Assembly (NCBI RefSeq): GCF_023229025.1
Contig: NZ_JALOAA010000021.1
Location: 1 to 35,293, forward strand
Length of the DNA: 35,293 nucleotides
Source: Sulfurimonas sp.
Lineage (GTDB): Bacteria > Campylobacterota > Campylobacteria > Campylobacterales > Sulfurimonadaceae
Reading direction: 5' to 3'
The notes under the pieces are model-generated. The model was not told the origin of the DNA. It did not search any database and saw only the letters and a list, made by a program, of their open reading frames with translations. The translations under genes were made by a program, and so were the position numbers. Shown here piece by piece: positions 7,187 through 15,217 of this stretch. The first letter of the stretch is position 1; every line of letters starts with the position of its first letter.

Positions 7187-8328
7187 ACAGATGGTTAAAA
7201 TATATAATAATTGCACTAATTATCGCTATTGGCGGCACTATTTTTTACAATAAAGTATATATTGTAAAATCAACATTTGCTACAACAAAACCGACAAGAG
7301 GAGACCTGCATGTAACAGTGCGCGGCATCGGAAATGTTGATGCTAAAAATATATATACTATCACGGCACAAAGCGGCGGAGAGATAGAAAATATATATTT
7401 TGACGAGGGTCAATGGGTGAAAAAAGGGGATCTGCTCTTAACGATTGACCCGGTAGATCTTCCTATGCTCTTTGATGAAGAAAAAGTAGCGCTTAGCAAA
7501 GCTAAACATGATGTCCAAACTGCGCAAGGCGACCTTGAGAGTCTCAAAGCACAAAGAGCACTTATCGTAGTAACATATAAACGCTATAAAGAGTTACTAC
7601 AAAATAAATATGTAACACAAGCAGAGTATGACAAAGCACTTAGCGACTTGCAAAATATAGATGCACAGATAAATGCATCTAGAGCAAAAATCGCCTCTGC
7701 AAAGCTAGAGATAGAGCGATTACAAAAGAGCATAGAAGCGATAGGCGAAAAACTAAAAAGAGTTAAAGTTTACTCTCCTGTTGATGGATATGTAATCTCA
7801 AAAGATGCAGAAGTCGCACAATATGTTCTACCATCTACACCGATTTTCAAGATAGTAGACCCTAAAACACTCTGGGTTGTGGCAAATATTGATGAGAGGA
7901 TAGCAGACAAAATAGAACTTGGTCAAATAGCCTCAATTAAGCTAAGGTCTCAACCTGATATAGAGTTACTTGGAAATGTTCAAAGGATAGTGGCTATGAG
8001 TAACCTTGTCACACTTGAGAGAGAGGTAGCAATAGGATTTAAAACTACTCCTATTCCATTTTATATAAATGAACAAGCAGAAGTAAACATAAAAGTCGCA
8101 AAGTATGAGAATGTACTAAAAGTTCCTCTAGCTTTAATCGAGACAAAAGATGGAGAAAAAGGAGTATGGGTAGCAAATAGTGACACTGCACATTTTATGC
8201 CAATCTCTATCTTGGCACAAAACAATGAAGAGGCTGCCGTCTCATCGGGTATTAATAAAAATACAGAGTTACTTGTGCCTAACGCCAAGAACAGACCGCT
8301 TAGAGATGGGATGAAAATTAACAGATGA
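7183..8328 (+). CDS. HlyD/MacA-type periplasmic adaptor (membrane fusion protein)
   Basis: 381 residues. An N-terminal membrane anchor (KYIIIALIIAIGGTIFY) precedes a lipoyl/barrel-sandwich half (GGEIENIYFDEGQWVKKGDLL), a coiled-coil hairpin at about residues 100-190, the second lipoyl half (VKVYSPVDGYVISKDAEV) and a beta-barrel domain. This is the order seen in MacA and other ABC-exporter adaptors. It bridges the inner membrane permease and the TolC-like channel. It overlaps both neighbours by 4 bases, so all three are probably translationally coupled. Confidence 0.9.
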   Translation: MNRWLKYIIIALIIAIGGTIFYNKVYIVKSTFATTKPTRGDLHVTVRGIGNVDAKNIYTITAQSGGEIENIYFDEGQWVKKGDLLLTIDPVDLPMLFDEEKVALSKAKHDVQTAQGDLESLKAQRALIVVTYKRYKELLQNKYVTQAEYDKALSDLQNIDAQINASRAKIASAKLEIERLQKSIEAIGEKLKRVKVYSPVDGYVISKDAEVAQYVLPSTPIFKIVDPKTLWVVANIDERIADKIELGQIASIKLRSQPDIELLGNVQRIVAMSNLVTLEREVAIGFKTTPIPFYINEQAEVNIKVAKYENVLKVPLALIETKDGEKGVWVANSDTAHFMPISILAQNNEEAAVSSGINKNTELLVPNAKNRPLRDGMKINR

Positions 8329-9470
8329 TTAATTTAGCCGCGAGAGATATTAAACACACTCTTGGTAAGTTTTTAGTAACTGCTATGGGTGTTGGGATGC
8401 TACTAGGACTTGTCCTTGTCATGATTGGTGTATATCGTGGCATGATGGTAGAAGCAGAGATTCTACTTAACGATATAAGTGCAGATATATGGATTGTTCA
8501 AGAGGATACTCTAGGACCTTTTGCCGAATCCTCAAGAGTTCATGAAGATCTAAAAAATATTATCCGCGCAGTACAAGGCATAGAAAAAAGCGAAGCGATG
8601 ACTTTTCAAAATATTCAACTGCCTCGTAAAGACAAATCAGTTCTTGCCTTTGCAGTCGGTTATGACATTCATGGAGCTATAAACCCCATAAATCCAAAAA
8701 GGTTAGTAAAGGGACGAAATTTAAAAAATGATCACTATGAGATTGTAGTCACAGATAGTACAGGCTTTAAATTAGGCGAGGAGATAAAACTTGGAAGAAA
8801 CTACTATAAAGTTGTGGGCATAACAAGTAAAACAGTCTCTAGTGGTGGAGACCCTTTAGTGTATATCAGTCTAAAAGATGCACAAGAACTGCAGTTTTTA
8901 TACTCAAACAAAGAGATACAAAACGATGAAGCAAGAGGAATAAAAAATTCAGAGTCCTATAGAGCAAATGCAATTATTGCAACTATTAAAAGTGGTTTTG
9001 ATATAGAAAAAGTAGCCGCAGACATAAGAAAGTGGCAACATAAAAATGTATATACGGCTAAAGAGCAATCAGACATACTTACAAAAAATTTAATTGAAAA
9101 ATCTGCTCAACAGATAGGACTCTTTACTGCTATACTAGTTGTAGTATCAACAATAATCATAGCTCTAATAATCTACACAATGACTCTAGAGAAGATGAAG
9201 GTAATATCAATTATGAAACTGATGGGACTACCCAACAGCCTTATTATTGAGATGATTGTTAAGGAGACTTTGCTTCTTGGTATTTTTGCTTTTATTTTTG
9301 GAAATATATTTTCACACTTGATTTATGATAAATTTCCAAAACTTGTAGTGCTACAAATTCCGGATGCATGGATACTTTTTGGTGTAGTCATAATTGCTTC
9401 TATATTAGCCTCATTTGTAGGTGTTAAAAAAGTTATAAGCGCCGATCCGGCAGCAGCAATCGGAGGATAA
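8325..9470 (+). CDS. ABC exporter permease, FtsX/MacB-like (DevC type)
   Basis: 381 residues. Helix 1 at about residues 15-40 (FLVTAMGVGMLLGLVLVMIG) is followed by a large periplasmic domain of about 220 residues, then three C-terminal helices (IGLFTAILVVVSTIIIALII; LLLGIFAFIFGNIFSHLI; WILFGVVIIASILASFVGV). This is the four-helix topology of MacB/FtsX/LolC permeases. Permease and ATPase are separate genes, as in DevB-DevC-DevA, rather than fused as in MacB. Such tripartite systems act by mechanotransmission, moving periplasmic substrates (peptides, glycolipids, macrolides) to TolC. The substrate is not evident. Confidence 0.88.
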   Translation: MINLAARDIKHTLGKFLVTAMGVGMLLGLVLVMIGVYRGMMVEAEILLNDISADIWIVQEDTLGPFAESSRVHEDLKNIIRAVQGIEKSEAMTFQNIQLPRKDKSVLAFAVGYDIHGAINPINPKRLVKGRNLKNDHYEIVVTDSTGFKLGEEIKLGRNYYKVVGITSKTVSSGGDPLVYISLKDAQELQFLYSNKEIQNDEARGIKNSESYRANAIIATIKSGFDIEKVAADIRKWQHKNVYTAKEQSDILTKNLIEKSAQQIGLFTAILVVVSTIIIALIIYTMTLEKMKVISIMKLMGLPNSLIIEMIVKETLLLGIFAFIFGNIFSHLIYDKFPKLVVLQIPDAWILFGVVIIASILASFVGVKKVISADPAAAIGG

Positions 9471-9471
9471 T

Positions 9472-10185
9472 ATGAACAAACAAAGCGCCATAAAAGTTCA
9501 AAACTTAGTCAAACATTTCGGCAAGGATGATAACTTAGTCCGTGTAATTGAGAATGCATCATTTGAGATACAAAAAGGTGAAGTCGTAGCCCTCATAGCT
9601 CCAAGTGGAGCCGGAAAAACAACTCTTCTTATGATGATAGGCTGCGTTATTGAGCCGACAAGCGGAGAGATTTGGTTAGGAAAAAACAAAGTCTATCATG
9701 ACAAATGGCTAGCTAAAGATACAAGACGTATTAGAAGAGAGAAGATAGGGTTTATTTTTCAGGCACACTACCTAGTTCCATTCTTAAATGTTTTAGAAAA
9801 CATAACACTTCTGCCTCAAGCTAATAAAGTAAGCGAGAAAGAGGCACAAAAAAAAGCGATGGAACTTTTAAAGTATTTTGAAATAGATGATAAAGCATAC
9901 AATATGTCATCACAACTCTCCGGGGGACAAAACCAAAGGGTTGCCATAGCACGTGCGCTTGCAAATAATCCTGAGATAATTCTAGCAGATGAGCCAACAG
10001 CTGCACTAGATGGAGAGAGAGCTGTTAGTGTTATAAAAATGCTAAAAAAAATTGCAGCAGAACAAAATGTTGCAATTATCACAGTTACACATGATGAGAG
10101 AATCCTCCCCTATTGCGACAGAATAATGAAGATAGAAAACAGAGGTATAGTTTTTCATGATGTTGATGATGAAGGTATATTATAA
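9472..10185 (+). CDS. ABC exporter ATP-binding subunit (MacB/LolD/DevA type)
   Basis: 237 residues with the complete ABC set: Walker A APSGAGKTTLL, Q-loop FIFQAHYLVPF, signature LSGGQNQRVAIARAL, Walker B EIILADEP with the D-loop TAALD, and H-loop VTHDERI. The signature has NQR where QQR is more usual. It begins one base after the permease stop and is the last gene of the four-gene export operon. It powers the FtsX-like permease from the cytoplasmic face. The order here is channel, adaptor, permease, ATPase. Confidence 0.92.
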   Translation: MNKQSAIKVQNLVKHFGKDDNLVRVIENASFEIQKGEVVALIAPSGAGKTTLLMMIGCVIEPTSGEIWLGKNKVYHDKWLAKDTRRIRREKIGFIFQAHYLVPFLNVLENITLLPQANKVSEKEAQKKAMELLKYFEIDDKAYNMSSQLSGGQNQRVAIARALANNPEIILADEPTAALDGERAVSVIKMLKKIAAEQNVAIITVTHDERILPYCDRIMKIENRGIVFHDVDDEGIL

Positions 10186-10200
10186 AGTCTCTCTATTTTA

Positions 10201-10233
10201 TTTCACATCTACTTCACAATTTCTCGTTAAGAT
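10201..10233 (+). promoter_or_regulatory. promoter with tandem TTTCACA-type operator, small-protein gene
   Basis: TTTCACA at 10201 and CTTCACA at 10212 are 11 bases apart. A -10-like TAAGAT at 10228-10233 starts 9 bases after the second repeat. Repeat period and repeat-to-minus-10 distance are identical to those at 5852-5884; only 4 of 6 bases of this -10 match consensus. The implied start near 10240 gives a leader of only about 14 bases that begins at the AAAGGAG ribosome-binding site. Confidence 0.42.
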
Positions 10234-10253
10234 TATGGCTAAAGGAGCATATT

Positions 10254-10547
10254 ATGAAAAAAAAAGTTATTCTATCTCTATTTGCCGCAACCTTGTGCTT
10301 TGGTGTCGACTATTCACAAATGAGTACTGAGGAGATGCAAAACATGCGTGGTAGCGTACCTGCTGAGGAGCGGGATGCTTTTAGAGCTGAGATGCAAAAT
10401 CGTGTTAACAATATGAGCCAAGAGGAGCAGGACTCTTTTAGACAAAGTAACTCCAATGGCAGTTCTCAGGGTCCAAGAGATGGTACAGGTAACATGTACA
10501 AAGGTTCTAATGGCGGAAGTAGTGGCGGAGGCAGAGGAAGAAGATAA
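10254..10547 (+). CDS. small exported Gly-rich protein, DUF1104-like
   Basis: 97 residues. It has a signal peptide (MKKKVILSLFAATLCFGVDY), then a helical stretch with two related segments, MSTEEMQNMRGSVPAEERDA and MSQEEQDSFRQ, then a disordered tail rich in Gly, Ser and Asn ending GGGRGRR. The helical part resembles DUF1104 proteins of Campylobacterota and is loosely reminiscent of CpxP/Spy-type periplasmic helical proteins (weak, inference). A strong AAAGGAG sits 7 bases before the ATG. It lies between the exporter operon and the two-component genes and shares the operon's operator repeat, so an envelope-stress or export-associated role is plausible. Confidence 0.65.
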   Translation: MKKKVILSLFAATLCFGVDYSQMSTEEMQNMRGSVPAEERDAFRAEMQNRVNNMSQEEQDSFRQSNSNGSSQGPRDGTGNMYKGSNGGSSGGGRGRR

Positions 10548-10593
10548 TCTCTTTAGTATCTGTTTTGACAAATAACAATTAAAAGGAAATATA

Positions 10594-10893
10594 ATGGATG
10601 TAACTTCAACAAGCTCAATACAATATATGAGAAAAATGGACGGTTCCGGCGGTAGTCAAGGGCAAGGCGGCATGAAGGAAATTATGCAGAGTCTATCAAC
10701 TGATGACAAAAACAAAATGATTGAACAACTTAGTTCTATGAGCAAAGAGGATAGAGCAGAAACCGTGGCTCAAATGAAAGAGGTTGACGCTTCAACTTTG
10801 AGTAAGCAAGATTATACAAAAGAACTTCTTGAGATACTTGATAAAGCCAATACGAACAAAGCTGAGAATCCGGGCTTTTCGTTATATGCATAA
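10594..10893 (+). CDS. small cytosolic helical protein of unknown function
   Basis: 99 residues, no signal peptide. A Gly/Ser/Gln linker (GSGGSQGQGGMK) is followed by a helical half with repeated short segments (LSTDDKNKMIEQLSSMSKED, then LSKQDYTKELLEILDKA). The spacing of the Ser-Xaa-(Glu/Asp) helix starts resembles the exported neighbour upstream, suggesting a common origin or a shared partner, but the two lie in different compartments. AAAAGGAAA precedes the ATG. It ends 22 bases before the response-regulator gene and is probably co-transcribed with it. Confidence 0.6.
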   Translation: MDVTSTSSIQYMRKMDGSGGSQGQGGMKEIMQSLSTDDKNKMIEQLSSMSKEDRAETVAQMKEVDASTLSKQDYTKELLEILDKANTNKAENPGFSLYA

Positions 10894-10900
10894 CGATTTT

Positions 10901-10933
10901 AAGGTATAATTTTTTATGAAAATTTTATACCTT
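10901..10933 (+). promoter_or_regulatory. inverted repeat enclosing the response-regulator start codon
   Basis: AAGGTATAA (10901-10909) and TTATACCTT (10925-10933) are perfect 9-base complements separated by 15 bases that contain the ATG (10916). In RNA this hairpin would pair the only Shine-Dalgarno-like AAGG and leave the start codon in the loop. As DNA it contains TATAAT at 10905-10910, which would start a nearly leaderless transcript. Function is inferred. Confidence 0.35.
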
Positions 10934-11572
10934 GAAGATGATTTAAATCTATCTCAAACTGTTGAAGAGTTTCTAAAAGATGAAGGCTTTGAAGTAACTT
11001 GCGCTTACGAAGGCGAAGAGGCTCTAGATTATATTTACAACTCTATCTTTGACATTTTACTTCTAGATGTAAATGTTCCTCAAATTGGCGGATTTGAACT
11101 TCTTCGTGAGCTAAGAGAAGCAAAAATTAGCACTCCTGCTATATTTATAACCTCACTAAACGGTATAGATGATCTCTCAAAGGGATATGGGTGCGGTGCT
11201 GACGACTATATAAAAAAACCATTTGCACTCAAAGAGCTACTTCTTAGAATAAATGCTATTTTAAAAAGAGAGTATAAAACACAAAGTAACTCTGTAAAGA
11301 TAGACGAAAAAATCAACTTTAATATATACAGTAATGAGTTGATTATAGATGATAAAACGACTCTGCTAAATCAAAAGGAGTCTCTTTTACTAAAGCTTCT
11401 TCTAAAGCATCATGATGAGTGTGTTAGTTTTGAAAACATCTATCAAAACGTTTGGCAATTTAGCGAAGAGCATAGTTACATGAGCTTAAGAACGTATATA
11501 AAAAATTTGAGAAAACATATAGGCAAAGAGAGAATTTTAAGTATAAAAAATGTTGGGTACAAACTTGTATAG
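10916..11572 (+). CDS. OmpR/PhoB-family response regulator
   Basis: 218 residues. The receiver domain (about 1-115) has the acidic pair EDD at residues 6-8, the phosphoacceptor in LLLDVNVPQIGGFELL (Asp at about 51), Thr/Ser in FITS and the conserved Lys in DYIKKPF. A winged-helix DNA-binding domain follows (about 125-218), with the typical ending SLRTYIKNLRKHIG then KNVGYKLV. OmpR-family dimers bind direct repeats of about 10-11 bases, which matches the repeats at 5852 and 10201. Its last 23 bases overlap the kinase gene. The start codon sits inside a potential hairpin. Confidence 0.93.
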   Translation: MKILYLEDDLNLSQTVEEFLKDEGFEVTCAYEGEEALDYIYNSIFDILLLDVNVPQIGGFELLRELREAKISTPAIFITSLNGIDDLSKGYGCGADDYIKKPFALKELLLRINAILKREYKTQSNSVKIDEKINFNIYSNELIIDDKTTLLNQKESLLLKLLLKHHDECVSFENIYQNVWQFSEEHSYMSLRTYIKNLRKHIGKERILSIKNVGYKLV

Positions 11573-12716
11573 CGGTGAAAAAAAAAGTATTATTTATGTA
11601 CTGGGGCTTTATCTAAGTTCCACAATTCTTCTTATTGCAACATTTTTTACAAGTTATTACTATTATGAGCGAGAGCAGTTTGTTCATGATGAAAAAGAGA
11701 TTTTAAAAAAATATACACTTGAACTAGAAGAGAAGCTATCGGTGCTCAATGAAAGTAGCGATGAAAGGCTGCTATACCCGAGGTTTGATAACTTCAAAAG
11801 TGCAATTTACGACATAGACAAGCATCTTATTTTCAGTACAATAGAGAACATAGATATAAAAAACTTTAAGCAGAATTTTTTTACAAAAGATGCCAACTCT
11901 TACCTAATATCATCTCTAACCCCATACTACCTCGGAGCCGCTTATATAGTCATACAGAAAAAATCCAAAGATGTGGATATTTTAAATAATTTAATATACA
12001 TAGCTATTATAACCGTAATCATTACCGTTATAACCTCTTTTTTCCTTGTAAACATTGTCCTTCGACCTTTAAGGGAGAATATAAAACTTCTTGATAGTTT
12101 TATAAAAGATACCACCCATGAGCTAAACACTCCTATTACTGCGATTTTAACAAATATAGAGACCATAGACTCTTCAAGCTGCGATGAAAAAACACTCCGA
12201 AAGCTTGACCGTATAAAAATTGCATCTGCAAGTATCTCAAATTTATATCAGGATTTAGTCTATCTGCTTTTAAATCATAAAACATCACTGCAAAATATAG
12301 ACCTAAACCTCTCTCAAATATTAATTGAGAGGATAGAATACTTTACATATATGGCAAATATGAAAAAAATAGGCTTTATCATGAATATAAAAAGTGATGT
12401 TCATTTTACTGCCGATAGAAAAAACATGGAGCGTCTTATAGATAATATACTCTCAAATGCGATTAAATACAGTAACAAATCAACAGTGATAAATATTGTT
12501 TTAAAAGATTCACTACTAAGTATAGAGGATGAAGGTAAAGGCATGAGTAAAGAGGAGCTTGATAAAGTTTTTACAAGATATCTTAGGTTTGACAAAACTC
12601 AAGGAGGATTTGGAATTGGTTATAGTATCATTAAGTCAATAATTGACGAGCATAATATGAAAATAGATATTGAATCAAAGAAAAATAGAGGTACAAAGGT
12701 AACCTTAACATGGTAA
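11550..12716 (+). CDS. sensor histidine kinase
   Basis: 388 residues. A transmembrane helix near residues 14-35 and a second near 150-170 flank a periplasmic domain of about 110 residues with no recognised ligand fold. The H-box is TTHELNTPITAILTN, with the His phosphoacceptor. The ATP-binding domain shows the N-box NILSNAIKYS, G1 DEGKGMS, an F-box region and G2 GGFGIGYSII. The start lies within the response-regulator gene in another frame; TTG 11565 is a later alternative. It is the cognate partner of the regulator, probably sensing an envelope condition. It overlaps the cytochrome gene by 7 bases. Confidence 0.9.
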   Translation: MLGTNLYSGEKKSIIYVLGLYLSSTILLIATFFTSYYYYEREQFVHDEKEILKKYTLELEEKLSVLNESSDERLLYPRFDNFKSAIYDIDKHLIFSTIENIDIKNFKQNFFTKDANSYLISSLTPYYLGAAYIVIQKKSKDVDILNNLIYIAIITVIITVITSFFLVNIVLRPLRENIKLLDSFIKDTTHELNTPITAILTNIETIDSSSCDEKTLRKLDRIKIASASISNLYQDLVYLLLNHKTSLQNIDLNLSQILIERIEYFTYMANMKKIGFIMNIKSDVHFTADRKNMERLIDNILSNAIKYSNKSTVINIVLKDSLLSIEDEGKGMSKEELDKVFTRYLRFDKTQGGFGIGYSIIKSIIDEHNMKIDIESKKNRGTKVTLTW

Positions 12717-13036
12717 AAATATTGGCTATTTTAGTTCTCTTTAGCACAATAATTAGTGCTTCTGAGTTTGAGAAAAATTGTTTAACCTGCCATGGAGGAG
12801 ATTTTAAATTTCATATTATTATGAATAAATATACACTTAAATACAGCAGCGAGAAAAGAATTAAAAAAGCTATTTTTGAGTACCTAAAAGAGCCAAGCAT
12901 TGAAAAAACAATTCTCCCTTTTGAGTATATAAAAAGATTTGGTCTAAAAGAGAAAAGCACGCTTGACGATAAGACATTAAGAGATATGGTAGATATATAC
13001 TATGATAAATTTAACTTACAATCTAAACTTTATTGA
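12710..13036 (+). CDS. small monohaem c-type cytochrome-like protein
   Basis: 108 residues. A signal peptide (MVKILAILVLFSTIISAS) is followed near the mature N-terminus by one haem-binding motif, CLTCH. Mature length is about 90 residues, in the range of class I cytochromes. A distal Met ligand is uncertain, as the only internal Met candidates are MNKY and DMVDI. Translation is coupled to the kinase gene (7-base overlap), so it may be part of the same redox- or envelope-sensing unit. The last 14 bases overlap the convergent DUF808 gene. Confidence 0.7.
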   Translation: MVKILAILVLFSTIISASEFEKNCLTCHGGDFKFHIIMNKYTLKYSSEKRIKKAIFEYLKEPSIEKTILPFEYIKRFGLKEKSTLDDKTLRDMVDIYYDKFNLQSKLY

Positions 13037-13877
13037 GTATTGTTTTAAAGCCATTTATAATAGCCAAAACAACGGCTCCTATAACTAAACCAATTATCAA
13101 ATCATTAACAATTGCTGGAAGCAATTCTATAGAATAATCATGAAAAAACTCTATTTTATGAACAAGTATACCGCCACCAACCAAAATCATGGCGAATGTT
13201 CCGACAACTGTCAATGTTTTTATAAGTTTTGGCATAGCACCTATTAACATATTCCCACTCTTTGGGTGTTTTTTACCTATAAGCCAAAACCCGACATTAT
13301 CCATCCTAACTATCATGGCAACTAACCCATAGACTCCAAAAGTCGCCAAAAGTGCAACAAAAACAGTTGAAGATACTTGAACTATAAAGGAGCGATCTGC
13401 AACAGCAGTAAGTGCAATAACTATTATCTCAATAGAGAGTATAAAGTCTGTTAAAATTGCCGACTTTATCTTTTGCTTCTCAATTTCGAGTATATTATCT
13501 TTAGTTGAGTTTAAAAGCTCCTCATTTTTGCCTTCATCTTTTTTATGAAATATATACTCCTCTATTTTTTCAGTGCCCTCATAAAGCAAAAATAGAGCAC
13601 CCAAAATAAGGATAAAGGTGATTAAAGAAGGAGCCAAAGCTGTTAAAATAAAAGCAATAGGTAAAATAATGACTTTATTTTTTAAAGAACCTTTTGTAAT
13701 AGCCCATATAATTTTAAGCTCTCTTGATTGATCAAACCCCGTGGCTTTTTGCGCATTTACCGCCAAATCGTCTCCGAGAATTGCGGCTGTTTTTTGAGTT
13801 GCTACCTTGCTTGCAACTGCCACATCATCTGCTAGTACTGCTATATCATCTAGGAGTAATAAAATTCCAGATGCCAT
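13023..13877 (-). CDS. DUF808 family inner membrane protein (YedI-like)
   Basis: 284 residues. The N-terminus MASGILLLLDDIAVLADDVA and the following KVATQKTAAILGDDLAVNA are the hallmark of DUF808/YedI proteins. About six hydrophobic helices follow, with a charged loop (HKKDEGKNEELLNSTKD) in the middle. The length is close to the family norm of about 290-320. The biochemical role of the family is unknown. It is the second gene of a minus-strand pair, 15 bases after the MFS gene, with AGGATA as its ribosome-binding site. Confidence 0.88.
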   Translation of the reverse strand: MASGILLLLDDIAVLADDVAVASKVATQKTAAILGDDLAVNAQKATGFDQSRELKIIWAITKGSLKNKVIILPIAFILTALAPSLITFILILGALFLLYEGTEKIEEYIFHKKDEGKNEELLNSTKDNILEIEKQKIKSAILTDFILSIEIIVIALTAVADRSFIVQVSSTVFVALLATFGVYGLVAMIVRMDNVGFWLIGKKHPKSGNMLIGAMPKLIKTLTVVGTFAMILVGGGILVHKIEFFHDYSIELLPAIVNDLIIGLVIGAVVLAIINGFKTILNKV

Positions 13878-13892
13878 TTTTTATCCTCGTAT

Positions 13893-15101
13893 TTAATTTT
13901 TTACCTCTTTGATATTTTGGGTCTTCAGTACCCATCTAAAGTAGATTGCACCAAATATAAACCCAAAGCCTAGCAATATTGTTATAAACTCTAACGTAAC
14001 TCCTTTTGTTGCCAAAAAACCTATCATAAAAGATGTAAATGTAGCTACTGTCAAAAAGAGCATATCATTGTATGCTACGATTCTACCGTAATACTTAGAT
14101 TCTATATTTTTTTGAAGCAGCGTGTATGTGTAAGACCATAGTGTTGTAGTAAATAGCCCCACAATTACACTTGCAAACAGAGACATATAAAAATCATCCA
14201 TAAGGTATGCCCAGAGCCAAATTGCAAATGCCTGAAAAATAAAAACATTTACCAACCTTTTGTTGTTTATCCAGTTTCCAAAAATTATTGGTCCTATAAT
14301 CAAACCGATCGCTCTTGAAGCGTGTATAAGTCCAAGTGCAAGAGAAGTTGCAATGATTGAGGCGTAATATTTATCTACCATTAGTGCTACTAACGCATCA
14401 AAAGCAGTAAGTCCTACAAATGAGTGCATTATCATTAGATGAACGGCTTGTGGCGTTCTCTTAAAGTACCTAAAGCTATCTCCTACCATCTGAATAAAAC
14501 TCTCTTTGCTCTTAATAAATTCCACTTCAATATTAACTCTATAAAGCAGTAAAAAAGCAACGACAAACATACCGGCATCAAGTATAAATGCTATCTTTAC
14601 TCCAAGTAAATAAACAACAAAGCCGCTAAGTGCCATTCCTAAGGTGTAAGAAAGAGACCATATTATTGAGTGGAGTTCATTTGCTTTTTGTAATTTTTCT
14701 CCGCCTAAGAGTTTTGGCAAAAGCGACATCTCAGTCGTGAAGTAAAAACTAGCTGCCGCCATCTTAATAAAGACAAGCGTATAGAGAAGCCATAAATCTG
14801 ATAAATCATTTACAAAAACCAGAAAAAGTGTTGCAAAAATCTCAACTGTTATTAAAGTTAACATAAGTTTTTTTGGTTTGACGCTGTCAATTATAGAGCC
14901 GGAGAGCGGAGCCTGTATTATTCCTGAGAGAAAATGAAGCATGGCAGTAAATGCAACAACTTCAGGAGCTACTTTCATCTCCAAAAGAAGCGTATAGATT
15001 GCAACATTACTAAACCATGCCCCAAAATATGCGATTAGCTGTATAAAAGAGAGTTTTCTTAAAACTGTTTCTGATTTTAATAACTTGATATATTGTTTCA
15101 T
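13893..15101 (-). CDS. MFS transporter (EntS/MFS_3-like)
   Basis: 402 residues with about twelve transmembrane helices in two six-helix halves. The N-terminal half includes the typical loop between helices 2 and 3 (PLSGSIIDSVKPKKLMLTL), containing a D-x-x-(K)PKK version of the MFS motif A. Overall pattern and length match the MFS_3/EntS-like group of exporters. The substrate is unknown. It is the first gene of a minus-strand pair with the DUF808 gene and is divergent from flaG. Confidence 0.85.
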   Translation of the reverse strand: MKQYIKLLKSETVLRKLSFIQLIAYFGAWFSNVAIYTLLLEMKVAPEVVAFTAMLHFLSGIIQAPLSGSIIDSVKPKKLMLTLITVEIFATLFLVFVNDLSDLWLLYTLVFIKMAAASFYFTTEMSLLPKLLGGEKLQKANELHSIIWSLSYTLGMALSGFVVYLLGVKIAFILDAGMFVVAFLLLYRVNIEVEFIKSKESFIQMVGDSFRYFKRTPQAVHLMIMHSFVGLTAFDALVALMVDKYYASIIATSLALGLIHASRAIGLIIGPIIFGNWINNKRLVNVFIFQAFAIWLWAYLMDDFYMSLFASVIVGLFTTTLWSYTYTLLQKNIESKYYGRIVAYNDMLFLTVATFTSFMIGFLATKGVTLEFITILLGFGFIFGAIYFRWVLKTQNIKEVKN

Positions 15102-15156
15102 AAATGCAAGATTATCATAATTTCAAAGCAAAAAAAGTTGTTTTTTTCTACTTCGC

Positions 15157-15183
15157 TAAAGTTATTTTTTTTTATGTCGATTT
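15157..15183 (+). promoter_or_regulatory. sigma-28 (FliA) promoter for flaG
   Basis: TAAA at 15157-15160 is followed after exactly 15 bases by GTCGATTT at 15176-15183, against the FliA consensus TAAA-N15-GCCGATAA (5 of 8 in the -10, with the CGAT core intact). A flagellar FlaG gene starts 35 bases downstream, which makes a FliA promoter biologically expected. Confidence 0.5.
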
Positions 15184-15217
15184 GCTGTTTAATAATATTC
15201 TCTAAAAGGAGTAAGTC

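Noticed and set aside
10565..10595. TTGACA (10565) and TATAAT (10590) as a promoter for the gene at 10594
   Set aside because: The spacing is 19 bases and the TATAAT overlaps the ATG itself, so it cannot yield a translatable transcript for that gene.
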